Origin: Devosia subaequoris
Lineage (GTDB): Bacteria > Pseudomonadota > Alphaproteobacteria > Rhizobiales > Devosiaceae
Reading direction: 5' to 3'
DNA length: 64,000 nt
NCBI RefSeq assembly: GCF_014197055.1
Contig: NZ_JACIEW010000001.1
Location: forward strand, 62,001-126,000
A program made the translations under genes and the position numbers. Below, one piece after another: positions 24,524 to 34,270 of the stretch. Position 1 is the first letter of the stretch, and every line of letters begins with the position of its first letter. A model generated the notes under the pieces. The model had not been told where the DNA came from, made no database searches, and saw nothing but the letters and a program-made list of their open reading frames with translations.

Positions 24524-25870
24524 TCATGCCTTGTTTGCGGCCAGGAATTTTTCCAGCCAATGGATGTCGTAATTGCCCGTGATAATGTCGGGTTCCTTAA
24601 TCAGGCGCTGGAACAGGGGCAGGGTGGTCTTGACGCCATCCACCACAAATTCGTCCACCGCGCGGCTAAGTCGCTTGAGGCATTCTTCGCGCGTGCGGCC
24701 ATAGACAATCAGTTTGCCGATCAGCGAGTCGTAGTAAGGCGGGATCTTATAGCCCTGATAGACCGCCGAATCGACGCGTACGCCGACGCCACCGGCGGGG
24801 TGGTAGAAAGTGATGGTGCCCGGCGACGGCGCGAAAGTCTGCGGGTCCTCGGCATTGATGCGGACTTCAATGGCATGGCCATAGAACTGCACCTGATCCT
24901 GCGTCATCGAGAGCTTTTCGCCTGAGGCAACCTTGATCTGCTCATAGACGATGTCGATGCCGGTGATGCGTTCTGTAACCGGATGCTCCACCTGCAGGCG
25001 CGTGTTCATTTCGATGAAATAGAACTCGCCGTTCTCGTAGAGGAACTCGACGGTGCCGGCGCCAGAATATTTCAGCTTGCGCATGGCGGCAGCGCAAATC
25101 TCGCCGATCTCGTCGCGTTCCTGGGGAGAGATAGTGGGCCCGCCGGCCTCTTCCCAGACCTTCTGGTGACGCCGCTGCAGAGAACAGTCTCGCACGCCCA
25201 AATGGACGGCGTTGCCCTGACCGTCGCCCAGCACCTGCACCTCGATGTGGCGCGGCTTGCCGAGGTATTTTTCCATATAGACCGAGTCATTGCCAAAAGC
25301 GGCCTTGGCCTCAGTACGGGCTGTAGACCAAGCTTCGAGCAGATCCTTTTCGGACTTGGCCACCTTCATGCCGCGGCCACCACCACCTGCGGTCGCCTTG
25401 ATCAGCACGGGATAGCCGATTTCCTTGGCAGTCTTCTTGGCGTCGGCGTCGGTTTCGACGGCGCCGGCAGAGCCAGGGACCACGGGAATGCCCAATTCCA
25501 CCGCCGTCTTTTTGGCCGTGATCTTGTCGCCCATGATCTCGATATGGTGAGCCGAAGGACCAATAAAGGTCACGTTGTGCTCTGTCAGGATCTTGGCGAA
25601 ACGGGCGTTTTCGGACAGGAAACCATAGCCGGGGTGCACCGCATCTGCGCCGGTGATCTCGCAGGCCGCCATGATGGACGGAATATTGAGGTAGCTGTCC
25701 TTGGCCGCATTGGGGCCGATGCAGACGCTTTCATCCGCCAGGCGCACATGCATTGCATTGGCGTCAGCGGTCGAGTGTACCGCAACGGTCTGGATACCCA
25801 TTTCCTTGCAGGCGCGCAGGATGCGCAGGGCGATTTCGCCGCGATTGGCGATCAGAACCTTATGGAACAT
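24524..25870 (-). CDS. accC: Biotin carboxylase subunit of acetyl-CoA carboxylase
   Basis: 448 residues, the usual length. Biotin-carboxylase N domain (KVLIANRGEIALRI), ATP-grasp with the glycine-rich loop GGGGRGMKV (about 164-172), and the metal/bicarbonate region (EFLYENGEFYFIEMNTRLQV; about 274-293). It carboxylates biotin on AccB, the first step of malonyl-CoA and fatty acid synthesis. ATG 25870 has AAGGGGA upstream, and the gene follows accB by ten bases, so they are one operon. Confidence 0.97.
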   Translation of the reverse strand: MFHKVLIANRGEIALRILRACKEMGIQTVAVHSTADANAMHVRLADESVCIGPNAAKDSYLNIPSIMAACEITGADAVHPGYGFLSENARFAKILTEHNVTFIGPSAHHIEIMGDKITAKKTAVELGIPVVPGSAGAVETDADAKKTAKEIGYPVLIKATAGGGGRGMKVAKSEKDLLEAWSTARTEAKAAFGNDSVYMEKYLGKPRHIEVQVLGDGQGNAVHLGVRDCSLQRRHQKVWEEAGGPTISPQERDEIGEICAAAMRKLKYSGAGTVEFLYENGEFYFIEMNTRLQVEHPVTERITGIDIVYEQIKVASGEKLSMTQDQVQFYGHAIEVRINAEDPQTFAPSPGTITFYHPAGGVGVRVDSAVYQGYKIPPYYDSLIGKLIVYGRTREECLKRLSRAVDEFVVDGVKTTLPLFQRLIKEPDIITGNYDIHWLEKFLAANKA

Positions 25871-25880
25871 GGTCGTCCCC

Positions 25881-26381
25881 TTACTCGATGACGACGAGCG
25901 GTTCGCCATATTCTACCGGCTGGGCGTCTTCCACGAGAATGCGGGTAATTGTACCCGAACGGTGCGCCGGAATCTGGTTCATGGTTTTCATCGCCTCGAT
26001 GATCAGGATGGTCTGACCCTCGGACACCTTGGTGCCGACCTCAACGAATGTTGGCTTGCCTGGCTCGGGAGAGCGGTAGGCTGTGCCGACCATGGGAGAG
26101 GTCAGAGTACCCGGGTTGGACGCCAAGTCCTCGGCAGCGGCAGGGGCAGCGGACGGAACCGAGCCGGAGGGCGCGCTGGGAGCGGTTGGTGCGGCAGCAG
26201 GTGCCGGTGGCGCCATGTACTGCATGGGCGCTTGCGCATAAGTCGGCGTGTCGTTGGGGTAGGAGCGGGTGACGCGAACCCTCAGATCTTCCTGCTCGAT
26301 TTCGATCTCGGCAAGGTCTTCCTTGTTGAGTAGTTCGGCGATGGCGCGGATCAGATCCTGATCCACCGATGACTTGGTCAT
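25881..26381 (-). CDS. accB: Biotin carboxyl carrier protein of acetyl-CoA carboxylase
   Basis: 166 residues: an N-terminal helical part, a Pro/Ala-rich flexible linker (about 45-85) and a C-terminal biotinyl domain with EAMKTMNQI, whose Lys is the biotinylation site (the E. coli protein has EAMKMMN). The flexible linker lets the biotin swing between AccC and the carboxyltransferase. First gene of accB-accC; aroQ ends 33 bases upstream in the same orientation. Confidence 0.96.
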   Translation of the reverse strand: MTKSSVDQDLIRAIAELLNKEDLAEIEIEQEDLRVRVTRSYPNDTPTYAQAPMQYMAPPAPAAAPTAPSAPSGSVPSAAPAAAEDLASNPGTLTSPMVGTAYRSPEPGKPTFVEVGTKVSEGQTILIIEAMKTMNQIPAHRSGTITRILVEDAQPVEYGEPLVVIE

Positions 26382-26414
26382 TCTGTCGGTCTCCCGGCTT
26401 CTCGTCTTGAAGCG

Positions 26415-26852
26415 TTATTTGAGTTTATCGGCCAAGGCCATGAGGGCCAGTCTATATCCAAGCGTGCCAAAGCCGCAAATGACGCCGAAGGCCACCGACG
26501 ACACATAGGAATGGTGCCTGAAGGCCTCGCGCTGATGGATATTGGTCAAATGCACTTCAGCCACCGGCAAGCTCACGGCCCTCAGAGCGTCCTGTATGGC
26601 AACAGAAGTGTGCGAATATGCGGCAGGATTTATGAGAAGGCCGTCGGCCGTGGTTCGGGCATCCTGGATCCAGGTGACCAGCTCACCCTCATGATTGGAT
26701 TGCCGGAAATCGAGGCTCAGCCCCAGTTCTGCCGCTGCTGCGTGACAGAGGGCTTCGACGTCCTTGAGCGTTTCGGCCCCATAGGTTTCCGGCTCGCGCG
26801 TGCCGAGCAGGTTGAGGTTCGGGCCATTGAGGACGAGAACGCGTTTTGTCAT
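26415..26852 (-). CDS. aroQ: Type II 3-dehydroquinate dehydratase
   Basis: 145 residues, the standard length. [20 protein letters not shown] at the N-terminus carries the lid residues. [15 protein letters not shown] (about 55-69), [12 protein letters not shown] and the [17 protein letters not shown] region hold the active-site Asn, His and Arg residues. It catalyses the third step of the shikimate pathway. ATG 26852 is preferred over the longer frame. It lies in the dsbA-like/aroQ/accB/accC series, all on the minus strand. Confidence 0.96.
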   Translation of the reverse strand: MTKRVLVLNGPNLNLLGTREPETYGAETLKDVEALCHAAAAELGLSLDFRQSNHEGELVTWIQDARTTADGLLINPAAYSHTSVAIQDALRAVSLPVAEVHLTNIHQREAFRHHSYVSSVAFGVICGFGTLGYRLALMALADKLK

Positions 26853-26980
26853 GATCCATGCCTTGTGCACCGGCCCTTCCGGCCAGCGCAAGGGCGGTTA
26901 CACGAAATGCACCGAAAAGACCAGAGCTACCAAAGCTTCGCCACGATCGGGACTACGAGGTTTGGACGTCCGGGGCGGGG

Positions 26981-27841
26981 TCAGCTACACTGGGTCTTCC
27001 CACATTCTCGCATGTCGGCGATGCGCGCCCGCAATTCATCGGCCCCAATGGCGCCTGGAATGATCTCGTTGCCGATGATGTAGGTTGGGGTGCCGGTGAT
27101 CCCCAAGGCCTGGGCGATTTCATAGGAAGACTGGATGGTTTGGGCGACGCGGGGATCGCCCATTTGCAGTTCGAGTTCAACAGGCGACAGGCCGAGGTCC
27201 TGAGCGGCGGCGAGGGCCACGGATTTGTCGATCTTGCCGCGGCTGGTGAACAAGGCGGAGTGGAAATCCCAGTAGTTCGCGTCGCTCTCGCCGACCAGCA
27301 CACCGATTCGCGCGGCATCGATGGATTCATTGGAGAGGATAGGGAATTCCTTGAGGATGATCCTGAGATTGGGATCCTCAGCAAGCAAGGTGGCCATATC
27401 GGGCAAGGCAGCGCGACAATAGCCGCAATTATAGTCGAAGAATTCGACCAGGGTGACATCGCCATCGGGATTGCCCAGAACGATCTGGTCGGGCGCGTTG
27501 AAAATCTGGTCCCGGAACTCGGCCAAGGCGGTTTCGGATCGCGCCGCCTCTTCGGCGCGCAGGGTCTGCTCAAGAGCGGTGGAGGCGCGCTGCAATACCT
27601 TGGGGTCATCAAGCAGGAACTGCTCGATCATGGGATTGAGCACAGCAGGATCAATGCTGGCGACCTCAGGTTCAATCGGCTCGGCTTCAACCTGAGCTGC
27701 CTGATCCTCCAGCATTTGCTCGACGATGGCGCGAACCGCGACTTCATCCATTTGCTGGGTGGGCTGATTGAAATAGCCATAGCCCAGAGCACCGGCGAGA
27801 ATTCCGGCGACGGCAGCGAGAAGGATAGTCAGGCGGTTCAT
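26981..27841 (-). CDS. DsbA-family thiol:disulfide oxidoreductase (Com1-like)
   Basis: 286 residues. An N-terminal signal anchor (LTILLAAVAGILAGALGYGY), an acidic helical region (30-115), then a thioredoxin fold with CxxC site C139-G-Y-C142 and cis-Pro in GITGTPTYIIG (about 252-262). Probably acts in the periplasm on disulfides of exported proteins. The N-terminal helical extension is shared with Com1/ScsC-like proteins, some of which oligomerise through it and behave as isomerases. Two further cysteines sit at the C-terminus (ECGKTQCS). Divergent from the aminotransferase gene. Confidence 0.88.
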   Translation of the reverse strand: MNRLTILLAAVAGILAGALGYGYFNQPTQQMDEVAVRAIVEQMLEDQAAQVEAEPIEPEVASIDPAVLNPMIEQFLLDDPKVLQRASTALEQTLRAEEAARSETALAEFRDQIFNAPDQIVLGNPDGDVTLVEFFDYNCGYCRAALPDMATLLAEDPNLRIILKEFPILSNESIDAARIGVLVGESDANYWDFHSALFTSRGKIDKSVALAAAQDLGLSPVELELQMGDPRVAQTIQSSYEIAQALGITGTPTYIIGNEIIPGAIGADELRARIADMRECGKTQCS

Positions 27842-27991
27842 TATTGGGCTCCAGGCGAGTCAGTCCGGTCTTGTTTAGCAGACCTTTGTCTGTAGTGGCA
27901 CGGGACAGTGGCTCGCCGACTTGCAAGACCATCAATTGTTGTTGAGAAACCGGGCACTTCGCGCTAGGCCCGAGTCAGAATCGGAGCTCGC

Positions 27992-29143
27992 ATGACCAAT
28001 CCCCCCGACGGCCTCAAGCCGTTCTTCGCCATGGATATTCTCAAACGCGCCAAGCAGTTGGAAGCGCAGGGGAGCACTGTGTGCCATCTTGAGGTCGGTG
28101 AACCGGGTGCGCCGCCGGCACCGCGGGTGCTTGAGGCGGTTGCGCGGGCTTTGCCGGAGCCGCAGGGGTACACCAATGCAAAGGGCCTTAACGGGCTGCG
28201 CGAGGGCCTGGGGGGGTATTATGAACAGCAGCATGGCGTGGATGTCGATGCGGAGCTGATCGTGGCGACGATGGGGTCGTCGGCGGGGTTCATTCTCGCC
28301 TTCCATACAGCGTTCCAGCCGGGTGCCCGCATCGCCATCACCCGTCCGGGCTATCCTGCCTATGTGAACACTTTGCTCGGGCTTGGCTTCGGTGTCGTCG
28401 AAATTCCCGTTTCGGCGGACAGTGGATGGCGGTTGACTGGCGCGCAAATCGCAGCGGAGCATGCGCGCCAGCCATTCGATGGACTGCTTTTTGCCAGCCC
28501 GGCCAATCCGACTGGGGCGTCGGTGAGCCGCGAGCAGCTTGCCGACATTGTTGCCACCTGCGCGCGGTTGGGTGTCACGCTCATCTCCGACGAAATCTAT
28601 CATGGCCTCGATTATTCGAGGCCGTCCGTCAGTGCTCTGGAGCTGACCCGAAATGCCATCATCATCAACAGCTTCTCGAAATATTACTGCATGACCGGAT
28701 GGCGCATTGGCTGGATGGTGTTGCCGGAAGCGTTGATCCGACGGGCAGAGATCTTGCAGCAGAACCTGTTTATCTCAGCGCCGACGCTAAGTCAGATCGC
28801 GGCCAGTGTGGCCTTGGGGGAGCGTGACTATGCGGAAGGGCAGAAGGCGCGCTATGCCCGGAACCGACAGGTTCTGGGGCAGGGTTTGCGTGAGCTTGGC
28901 TTTGACTTGCCGGCGGATGGCGATGGCGCGTTTTACGGCTATGCCGGGATCGGTCAGTTTTCCAATGACGCCATGGACTTTTGCCTGACCATGCTGGACC
29001 GGGCCGGGGTTGCGGCAACACCGGGCATTGATTTTGACCGGACCGATGGCAATGGTTTTGTTCGCTTCAGCTATGCAGGCACATCTGAGACTGTAGAAAA
29101 AGCTCTGGAACGCATGCGGGAATTTCTGCGGGCAGGCGGCTAA
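27992..29143 (+). CDS. Class I/II PLP-dependent aminotransferase
   Basis: 383 residues, fold-type I. The PLP lysine lies in NSFSKYYCMTGWRIGW (Lys near 230). FASPANPTGASVS and ISDEIYHGLDY are the cofactor-contact motifs, and the C-terminal FVRFSYAGTSE Arg would bind the substrate carboxylate. Related to aspartate/alanine-type aminotransferases (MalY/AspC group); the amino donor is not predictable. ATG has GGAG upstream. The GNAT gene follows by two bases. Confidence 0.9.
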   Translation: MTNPPDGLKPFFAMDILKRAKQLEAQGSTVCHLEVGEPGAPPAPRVLEAVARALPEPQGYTNAKGLNGLREGLGGYYEQQHGVDVDAELIVATMGSSAGFILAFHTAFQPGARIAITRPGYPAYVNTLLGLGFGVVEIPVSADSGWRLTGAQIAAEHARQPFDGLLFASPANPTGASVSREQLADIVATCARLGVTLISDEIYHGLDYSRPSVSALELTRNAIIINSFSKYYCMTGWRIGWMVLPEALIRRAEILQQNLFISAPTLSQIAASVALGERDYAEGQKARYARNRQVLGQGLRELGFDLPADGDGAFYGYAGIGQFSNDAMDFCLTMLDRAGVAATPGIDFDRTDGNGFVRFSYAGTSETVEKALERMREFLRAGG

Positions 29144-29145
29144 GG

Positions 29146-29649
29146 ATGGGCGCAATTCCGACCTTGCACACTGAACGGTTGGTGCTTCGGCCACCGGTGA
29201 TGGCGGATTATCCCGCCTATGCTGCGTTCATGGCATCGGACCGGTCACGTCTGATGGGCGGGCCACATGTCCGTTGGGCGGCGTGGGGCATGTTCACCAG
29301 CGACGTCGCCATGTGGGAACTCTATGGCCACGGCGCATTGATGATCGAGAGCAGGGCGAACGGCGATTGCGTTGGTCAGGTGGGGATCAATCACGGTCCA
29401 ATGTTCCCGGAAAAGGAACTGGGCTGGATGCTCTACGCGGGTTCCGAGGGCCAGGGCTTTGCAACCGAGGCCGGTGGTGCCTTGAAGGACTGGGCGCTTG
29501 AAACGCTCAACCTCAGCACGCTGGTGAGCTATTTCGATCCGGAGAACTACAAATCGATGGCGGTTTCCGCGCGCCTCGGCGGCGTGCGGGATGACAATGC
29601 TGTACCGCAGGATGAGGGTGACGTCGTGTACCGGTATTTTTCCGAATAG
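29146..29649 (+). CDS. GNAT-family N-acetyltransferase (RimJ/RimL-like)
   Basis: 167 residues. Starts with the RimJ/RimL pattern LHTERLVLRPPVMADYPAYA; the acetyl-CoA strand region is ELGWMLYAGSEGQGFATEA (about 85-103), and SYFDPENYKSMAVSARLGGV is the conserved helix near the C-terminus. It would acetylate an amine, possibly a small molecule or protein N-terminus; target unknown. Begins two bases after the aminotransferase stop, so they form an operon. Confidence 0.87.
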   Translation: MGAIPTLHTERLVLRPPVMADYPAYAAFMASDRSRLMGGPHVRWAAWGMFTSDVAMWELYGHGALMIESRANGDCVGQVGINHGPMFPEKELGWMLYAGSEGQGFATEAGGALKDWALETLNLSTLVSYFDPENYKSMAVSARLGGVRDDNAVPQDEGDVVYRYFSE

Positions 29650-29691
29650 TGAGGGGAGATCTTTGGCCACGATCAAGAGGCCAAGAAAGAA

Positions 29692-29711
29692 GGGCGGCCC
29701 GGAGGCCGCCC
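29692..29711. terminator. Bidirectional terminator between GNAT and RNase E genes
   Basis: Perfect 8-bp GC stem GGGCGGCC/GGCCGCCC (29692-29699, 29704-29711) with a four-base loop. On the minus strand it is followed by TTCTTTCTT, making a good RNase E terminator; on the plus strand the tail CTATTTATG is weaker. Confidence 0.75.
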
Positions 29712-29721
29712 CTATTTATGC

Positions 29722-32409
29722 TTAACCGAGGCCGAGGCGGCGCTGCCACCAACCAACCTTCTTTTTCTTGGCAGGCTCAGATTCACCTTCACCTTCACCT
29801 TCACCTACGCTCTCAGCAGGCGCGGTAGCCTCCTCGGCCGGCGCGGCGCTCGAGGTGACGACGACGCCCTCGGGCGGCAGTTCCTTTTTCACGCGACGAG
29901 TGCGCGCGGGCTTTTTCTCCTCTGCGGCATTGTCGTCGGCCGTGGGAGTGTCGGCAGTGGCAGCTTCGGCAACCGCCGGTTCTGGCGCTGCTTCAGTTGC
30001 TTCTGCCTTGGGCTTGCGTGTGCGAGGCTTACGCTTTGGCTTTTCTGCCGGCTTTTCTTCGGTCACCGGTTCAGCTGATGCCTCATCGGAACTGGCCGCA
30101 ACCGGAGTGGTTTCGGCGGGGGCCGATTCCTCGGTTTCGGTAACCTTCTTGCGACGGGTCCGCTTGGGCTTCGCTACTGGTTTTTCTTCGGCAACAGGTG
30201 CTTCCTCGGTGGTCGATTCGGCATTTACCTCGACGTGGTCGACAACCGCATCTTCAGGGGCTGAAACGGCGGCCTCTGCAGTTTCGGTTTCGGCCTCACC
30301 GTTCTGATCACGGCGATTGCGTCGACCACCCCGACGGCCACGGCGGCGTCGGCGGCGTGTTTCGCCATCGCTGTCGCCTTCAATGGCCTGGCGGGCTGCT
30401 GCATCCTCACCGCCGGTCTCGTCATCCTCGGCGGCGCTATCAGCGACACTATCCTGATCGGAGTTGCCCTCAGAGGACTGCTGAGTCTGCTGGTCACCAT
30501 TGCGACCACCGCGACGGCGCCGACGGCGCCGACGGCGTCCGGATCCCTCGCCTTCGCTGGAATCGGCGGGTCGCGTCTCGGCCTCTTCGGCTTCGACTTC
30601 GACTTCAGCGACGTCGTCGTCTTCCTCTGTATCCTCGATGACGGCGCTATCCACCCGCACATGGGCGGCAGCGCGCTGGTCAGCATAGGCCGAAATGCGC
30701 GTTTCACCCTTTTCGATGGCGAACTGGTGGCCCGTCATCTTGCTGTCTGCAGTGATTGTGATCGAGAGCTTGTTGCGGGCTTCGAGCTGCGAAAGGGTAT
30801 CGCGCTTGAAGTTGAGGATATAGAGCGCAACCTCGACCGGAACGCGGACATTGATCGACTGGCCCTGCTTGCGCAGCACGTGATCCTCAATGTGGCGCAT
30901 GATCATCAGCGCCAGGCTTTCAGTGGAACGCACGAGGCCGGTGCCGTCGCAGATCGGGCACTTGTGGGTCGAGCTTTCCACGACGCCAAAGCGGATGCGC
31001 TGACGGCTCATTTCCATCAGACCGAAATGGGAGATGCGGCCCACCTGGATGCGGGCGCGGTCATCCTTCAGGCAGTCCTTGAGCTTGCGCTCGACCGCCC
31101 GGTTTGACCGGTTTTCCATCATGTCGATGAAGTCGATGACGATGAGCCCGGCCAGATCGCGCAAGCGCAACTGCCGAGCAACTTCGTCAGCTGCTTCCAG
31201 ATTGGTCTGGAGGGCGGTGTCTTCGATATTGTGCTCCTTGGTGGAGCGGCCCGAGTTCACGTCGATGGAGACGAGCGCTTCGGTCGGGTTGATGACGATG
31301 TAGCCGCCAGAGGGCAGGGTAACCGTCGGCGAGAACATCTGGTCGAGCTGGGCCTCGACGCTGTACTTGGAGAACAGCGGCTGCTCTTCGCCGTAGGGTT
31401 TTACGTTCTTGGCGTGGGACGGCATGATCATCTTCATGAAGTCCTTGGCCTCGCGATAAGCTTCATCGCCAGCCACCAGAACTTCGTCGATGTCCTTGTT
31501 GTAGAGGTCGCGGATGGTGCGCTTGATGAGCGAACCTTCCTCATAGACCAGGCACGGCGCCGAGCTTTCCAGCGTCAGCGTACGCACGCTTTCCCAAAGG
31601 CGCATCAGATATTCGAAGTCGCGCTTGACTTCGGCCTTGGTGCGCGAAGCACCGGCCGTGCGCAGGATCACGCCCATGCCCTGCGGTACTTCCAAATCGG
31701 CCGTGATTTCCTTCAGGCGCTTGCGGTCGGCAGCATTGGTGATTTTGCGCGAGATGCCGCCACCGCGCGCGGTATTGGGCATCAGCACCGAATAGCGACC
31801 GGCAAGAGACAGATAGGTGGTCAGAGCCGCGCCCTTATTGCCGCGCTCTTCCTTGACCACCTGCACCAACATCACCTGGCGGCGCTTGATGACTTCCTGG
31901 ATCTTGTAATGATGACGGCGCTGCTGGCTCGCGCGACGGCGCTCCGGCACCTCTTCAAGGGCATCCCTACCACCAACCGACTCGACGGGCTCGCTGTCGG
32001 CCGGCGCCTGTTCGATGTGCTCAGCATCGCCGGGTTCCTGCGGATCGGCATCTGCGTCTGGCTCGGTTACCCCAGTGGGCAACGAGATGGATTCATCGGT
32101 GTCTTCGCCGTGATCATCCTCGTGCTCTTCGTCGCGCAGCAGTGCTTCGCGGTCGGCAACAGGAATCTGATAGTAGTCGGGGTGAATTTCGGAGAAGGCA
32201 AGGAAGCCATGGCGATTGCCGCCATATTCGACGAAGGCCGCCTGCAGGCTCGGCTCAACCCGCGTGACTTTCGCGAGGTAGATGTTGCCCCGCAACTGTC
32301 GGCGGGTCGCTGATTCGAAATCGAACTCCTCGAGCCGGTTACCGGTGGTAACGACAATCCGTGTTTCTTCCGGGTGGATGGCATCCACCAGCATTCTTTT
32401 GGTCGCCAT
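29722..32409 (-). CDS. rne: Ribonuclease E
   Basis: 895 residues. N-terminal S1 domain (about 25-190) interrupted by a long acidic insert (about 85-150), a feature of alphaproteobacterial RNase E. The catalytic core (about 200-560) includes VSIDVNSGRST with DNase I-like metal residues and the zinc link CPICDGTG. Residues 600-895 are disordered and alternately acidic and Arg-rich (runs of 7-8 Arg), with Lys/Pro repeats: the RNA-binding and degradosome scaffold. ATG 32409 has GGAG upstream. Encodes the main mRNA-decay and rRNA-processing endonuclease. Confidence 0.96.
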   Translation of the reverse strand: MATKRMLVDAIHPEETRIVVTTGNRLEEFDFESATRRQLRGNIYLAKVTRVEPSLQAAFVEYGGNRHGFLAFSEIHPDYYQIPVADREALLRDEEHEDDHGEDTDESISLPTGVTEPDADADPQEPGDAEHIEQAPADSEPVESVGGRDALEEVPERRRASQQRRHHYKIQEVIKRRQVMLVQVVKEERGNKGAALTTYLSLAGRYSVLMPNTARGGGISRKITNAADRKRLKEITADLEVPQGMGVILRTAGASRTKAEVKRDFEYLMRLWESVRTLTLESSAPCLVYEEGSLIKRTIRDLYNKDIDEVLVAGDEAYREAKDFMKMIMPSHAKNVKPYGEEQPLFSKYSVEAQLDQMFSPTVTLPSGGYIVINPTEALVSIDVNSGRSTKEHNIEDTALQTNLEAADEVARQLRLRDLAGLIVIDFIDMMENRSNRAVERKLKDCLKDDRARIQVGRISHFGLMEMSRQRIRFGVVESSTHKCPICDGTGLVRSTESLALMIMRHIEDHVLRKQGQSINVRVPVEVALYILNFKRDTLSQLEARNKLSITITADSKMTGHQFAIEKGETRISAYADQRAAAHVRVDSAVIEDTEEDDDVAEVEVEAEEAETRPADSSEGEGSGRRRRRRRRRGGRNGDQQTQQSSEGNSDQDSVADSAAEDDETGGEDAAARQAIEGDSDGETRRRRRRGRRGGRRNRRDQNGEAETETAEAAVSAPEDAVVDHVEVNAESTTEEAPVAEEKPVAKPKRTRRKKVTETEESAPAETTPVAASSDEASAEPVTEEKPAEKPKRKPRTRKPKAEATEAAPEPAVAEAATADTPTADDNAAEEKKPARTRRVKKELPPEGVVVTSSAAPAEEATAPAESVGEGEGEGESEPAKKKKVGWWQRRLGLG
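29782..29805. repeat. Four-copy hexamer TTCACC in the 3' end of rne
   Basis: Four perfect head-to-tail TTCACC units encode the Gly-Glu repeat near the C-terminus of RNase E. Copy-number change would keep the reading frame and only alter the length of the acidic tail. Confidence 0.8.
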
Positions 32410-32970
32410 AATGAACTCCGCGCACCCGCGCGCCGACAAATGGACGCCGGGAGGCCGGCTTCCTGTTCGTGGCGCATTGCGGGGCGAATAGGTTTGATAT
32501 TGAGTGGCGCGAACCTCTCACGTTCAGCGCCGAAGACTGTGCGGTCTGGGCCGGCAAACAGGGCGAAGCAAAGCGGCAATCGTTCGTGTCGATCGCGTCG
32601 CGCTCAGTTCGCCAGCGGGCCATATGACCTCTTCCTATTGGGCATCAGGCTTGTGGCCTGCTGCCGTCCGGCCCGGTCTGGACCGAAATTCGTTGGTGCA
32701 GGGCGTTGAAACCGCAACTTCAGTCTCGGGTCATAGAGGGCAGCCATCTGCCCTGAACACGACCCCGAAACACACGCACCTACACATTGATCGTGTAGAA
32801 AAGTTGCGCCGCAATGGCAACAAGAAAGTCAAATCTGGCCCGTATGACCAGATTTGATGCCTGGAATGTTGGCCATAGTTGCAAATCATCGCATAAGGCA
32901 TGGTCTGCCGAAGAATCGCCGCATCCTGGCGTCACGGAGATGCTCGGAATCTAGGAGCCCGGCCACAATC
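32410..32970. other. Long divergent intergenic region: rne leader and amidase upstream region
   Basis: 561 bases between the rne ATG and the probable TTG start of the amidase. On the minus strand a long rne leader of perhaps 350-400 bases is likely, as leaders regulate rne in other bacteria. Within it, an ATG at 32623 preceded by AGGAAGAGG opens a 94-codon frame that runs past the rne start to 32339. Near 32829-32857 there is a 10-bp inverted repeat (CAAATCTGG ... CCAGATTTG) with a nine-base loop. No recognised RNA family was found. Confidence 0.5.
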
Positions 32971-34200
32971 TTGACCCGACAATCACTGATTGGCCTTGCA
33001 TTTGGCCTGTTTGCCCTGCTGGGCCTGTCCACAATCGCTGCTGCGCAGGACGCTGCGGCTTTGCCGCCCTTGCCCAATGTGATCGATGCGCGCGTTACAG
33101 TCGCGCCTGAGCGCGCACGGCTGGTGGTCGATCTGGCAGACCGGACCGAGTTTTCCTTTGTCTCGCTCGATGAACCGCGCCGCCTGGCCATCGATGTCCG
33201 GGCAGGGACGTTCTCAGTTCCAGAACCAGTGGGAGACCTCGCCGAAGACGGCCTGGTTTCAGCCTATGCCATCGAACAGGCGGCGGCCGACAGAGTGCGC
33301 ACCACGCTGACGCTGGCCGGTCCAGCCCAGGTGCAGCAGGCCTATGTGCTGGACGCATTCGAGGACCAGCCGGCCCGGCTGGTGGTCGATATTATCCCAG
33401 CAACAGAGGAAGAGTTTGCAGCCAACGTCGAGCGAGACCTTGCCGCGTCTGAAACGGCGTTGCCTGCCGCATCGACACCGGCCGGCGGTTCGGAATTGCC
33501 CATAGCCACCCGTCCCCTGGTGATCATCGATCCAGGTCACGGCGGGATCGACAGCGGCGCCGAAACCGCCGACGGGGTCAAGGAAAAGGACATCGTACTG
33601 GCCTTCTCCTTGCGTCTGCAGGAACTTCTGGTTGAGTCCGGACGGTTTGATGTGGCGCTGACACGCGAGGATGATTCCTATTTGCGCCTCGAAGAGCGGG
33701 TAGATCTGGCGCGAGCCAACAAGGCGGACCTGTTCATTTCGATTCACGCGGACAGCTTTCAGCAGCCCGAAATTCGAGGGGCCAGCGTCTACACACGGGA
33801 CGAGAACGCTACGGACGTCCTCGACAAGGTGTTGGCAGATAATGAAAACGCGTCCGATGTGATCGCCGGCTTTGCCATGCCACAGACCATGGCGCCCGAA
33901 GTCGTCGACATCCTGCTCGACCTGATGCGACGAGAGATGCGCGTGCAGTCCTATATGGCCGCGCAGTCCATCGTGCATCAGTTGGAGCCCAGTGTTGCGC
34001 TTCGACGGTTCCCGGTCCGGCGGGCCGATTTCTTTGTACTCCAGGCGCCCGACGTGCCCTCGGTGTTGTTGGAGCTGGGCTTTTTGTCCAATGCCAATGA
34101 CATTGCCAATCTGATGCAGTCGGATTGGCGCGACCGAACAGCCGAGGCCATCGCGCGCGGTGTCTCGACCTATTTTGACAGCCTTGAGGAAGAGCTGTGA
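32971..34200 (+). CDS. N-acetylmuramoyl-L-alanine amidase with AMIN domain (AmiC type)
   Basis: 409 residues from TTG 32971: Sec signal peptide (LIGLAFGLFALLGLSTIAAA), AMIN domain (about 30-145) for septal/peptidoglycan targeting, and a zinc amidase_3 domain (about 180-405) with IDPGHGGIDSGA, the Glu of EKDIVLAF, FISIHADS and LLELGFLSN. It splits the bond between MurNAc and stem peptide during daughter-cell separation. The start is uncertain: an open frame runs to 32854, but the signal peptide begins right after TTG 32971, with AGGAG 13 bases before it. PBP1A follows 70 bases later. Confidence 0.9.
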   Translation: MTRQSLIGLAFGLFALLGLSTIAAAQDAAALPPLPNVIDARVTVAPERARLVVDLADRTEFSFVSLDEPRRLAIDVRAGTFSVPEPVGDLAEDGLVSAYAIEQAAADRVRTTLTLAGPAQVQQAYVLDAFEDQPARLVVDIIPATEEEFAANVERDLAASETALPAASTPAGGSELPIATRPLVIIDPGHGGIDSGAETADGVKEKDIVLAFSLRLQELLVESGRFDVALTREDDSYLRLEERVDLARANKADLFISIHADSFQQPEIRGASVYTRDENATDVLDKVLADNENASDVIAGFAMPQTMAPEVVDILLDLMRREMRVQSYMAAQSIVHQLEPSVALRRFPVRRADFFVLQAPDVPSVLLELGFLSNANDIANLMQSDWRDRTAEAIARGVSTYFDSLEEEL

Positions 34201-34270
34201 TGCGATGCGCGTCGCGACTCTGCTACGCTTTCAAGCTGACCACTCCACCGGCACAAGGCAGGTGATCTAG

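Noticed and set aside
31231-32313. 360-codon plus-strand frame
   Set aside because: Antisense to the S1/catalytic part of RNase E; no start signal or homology.
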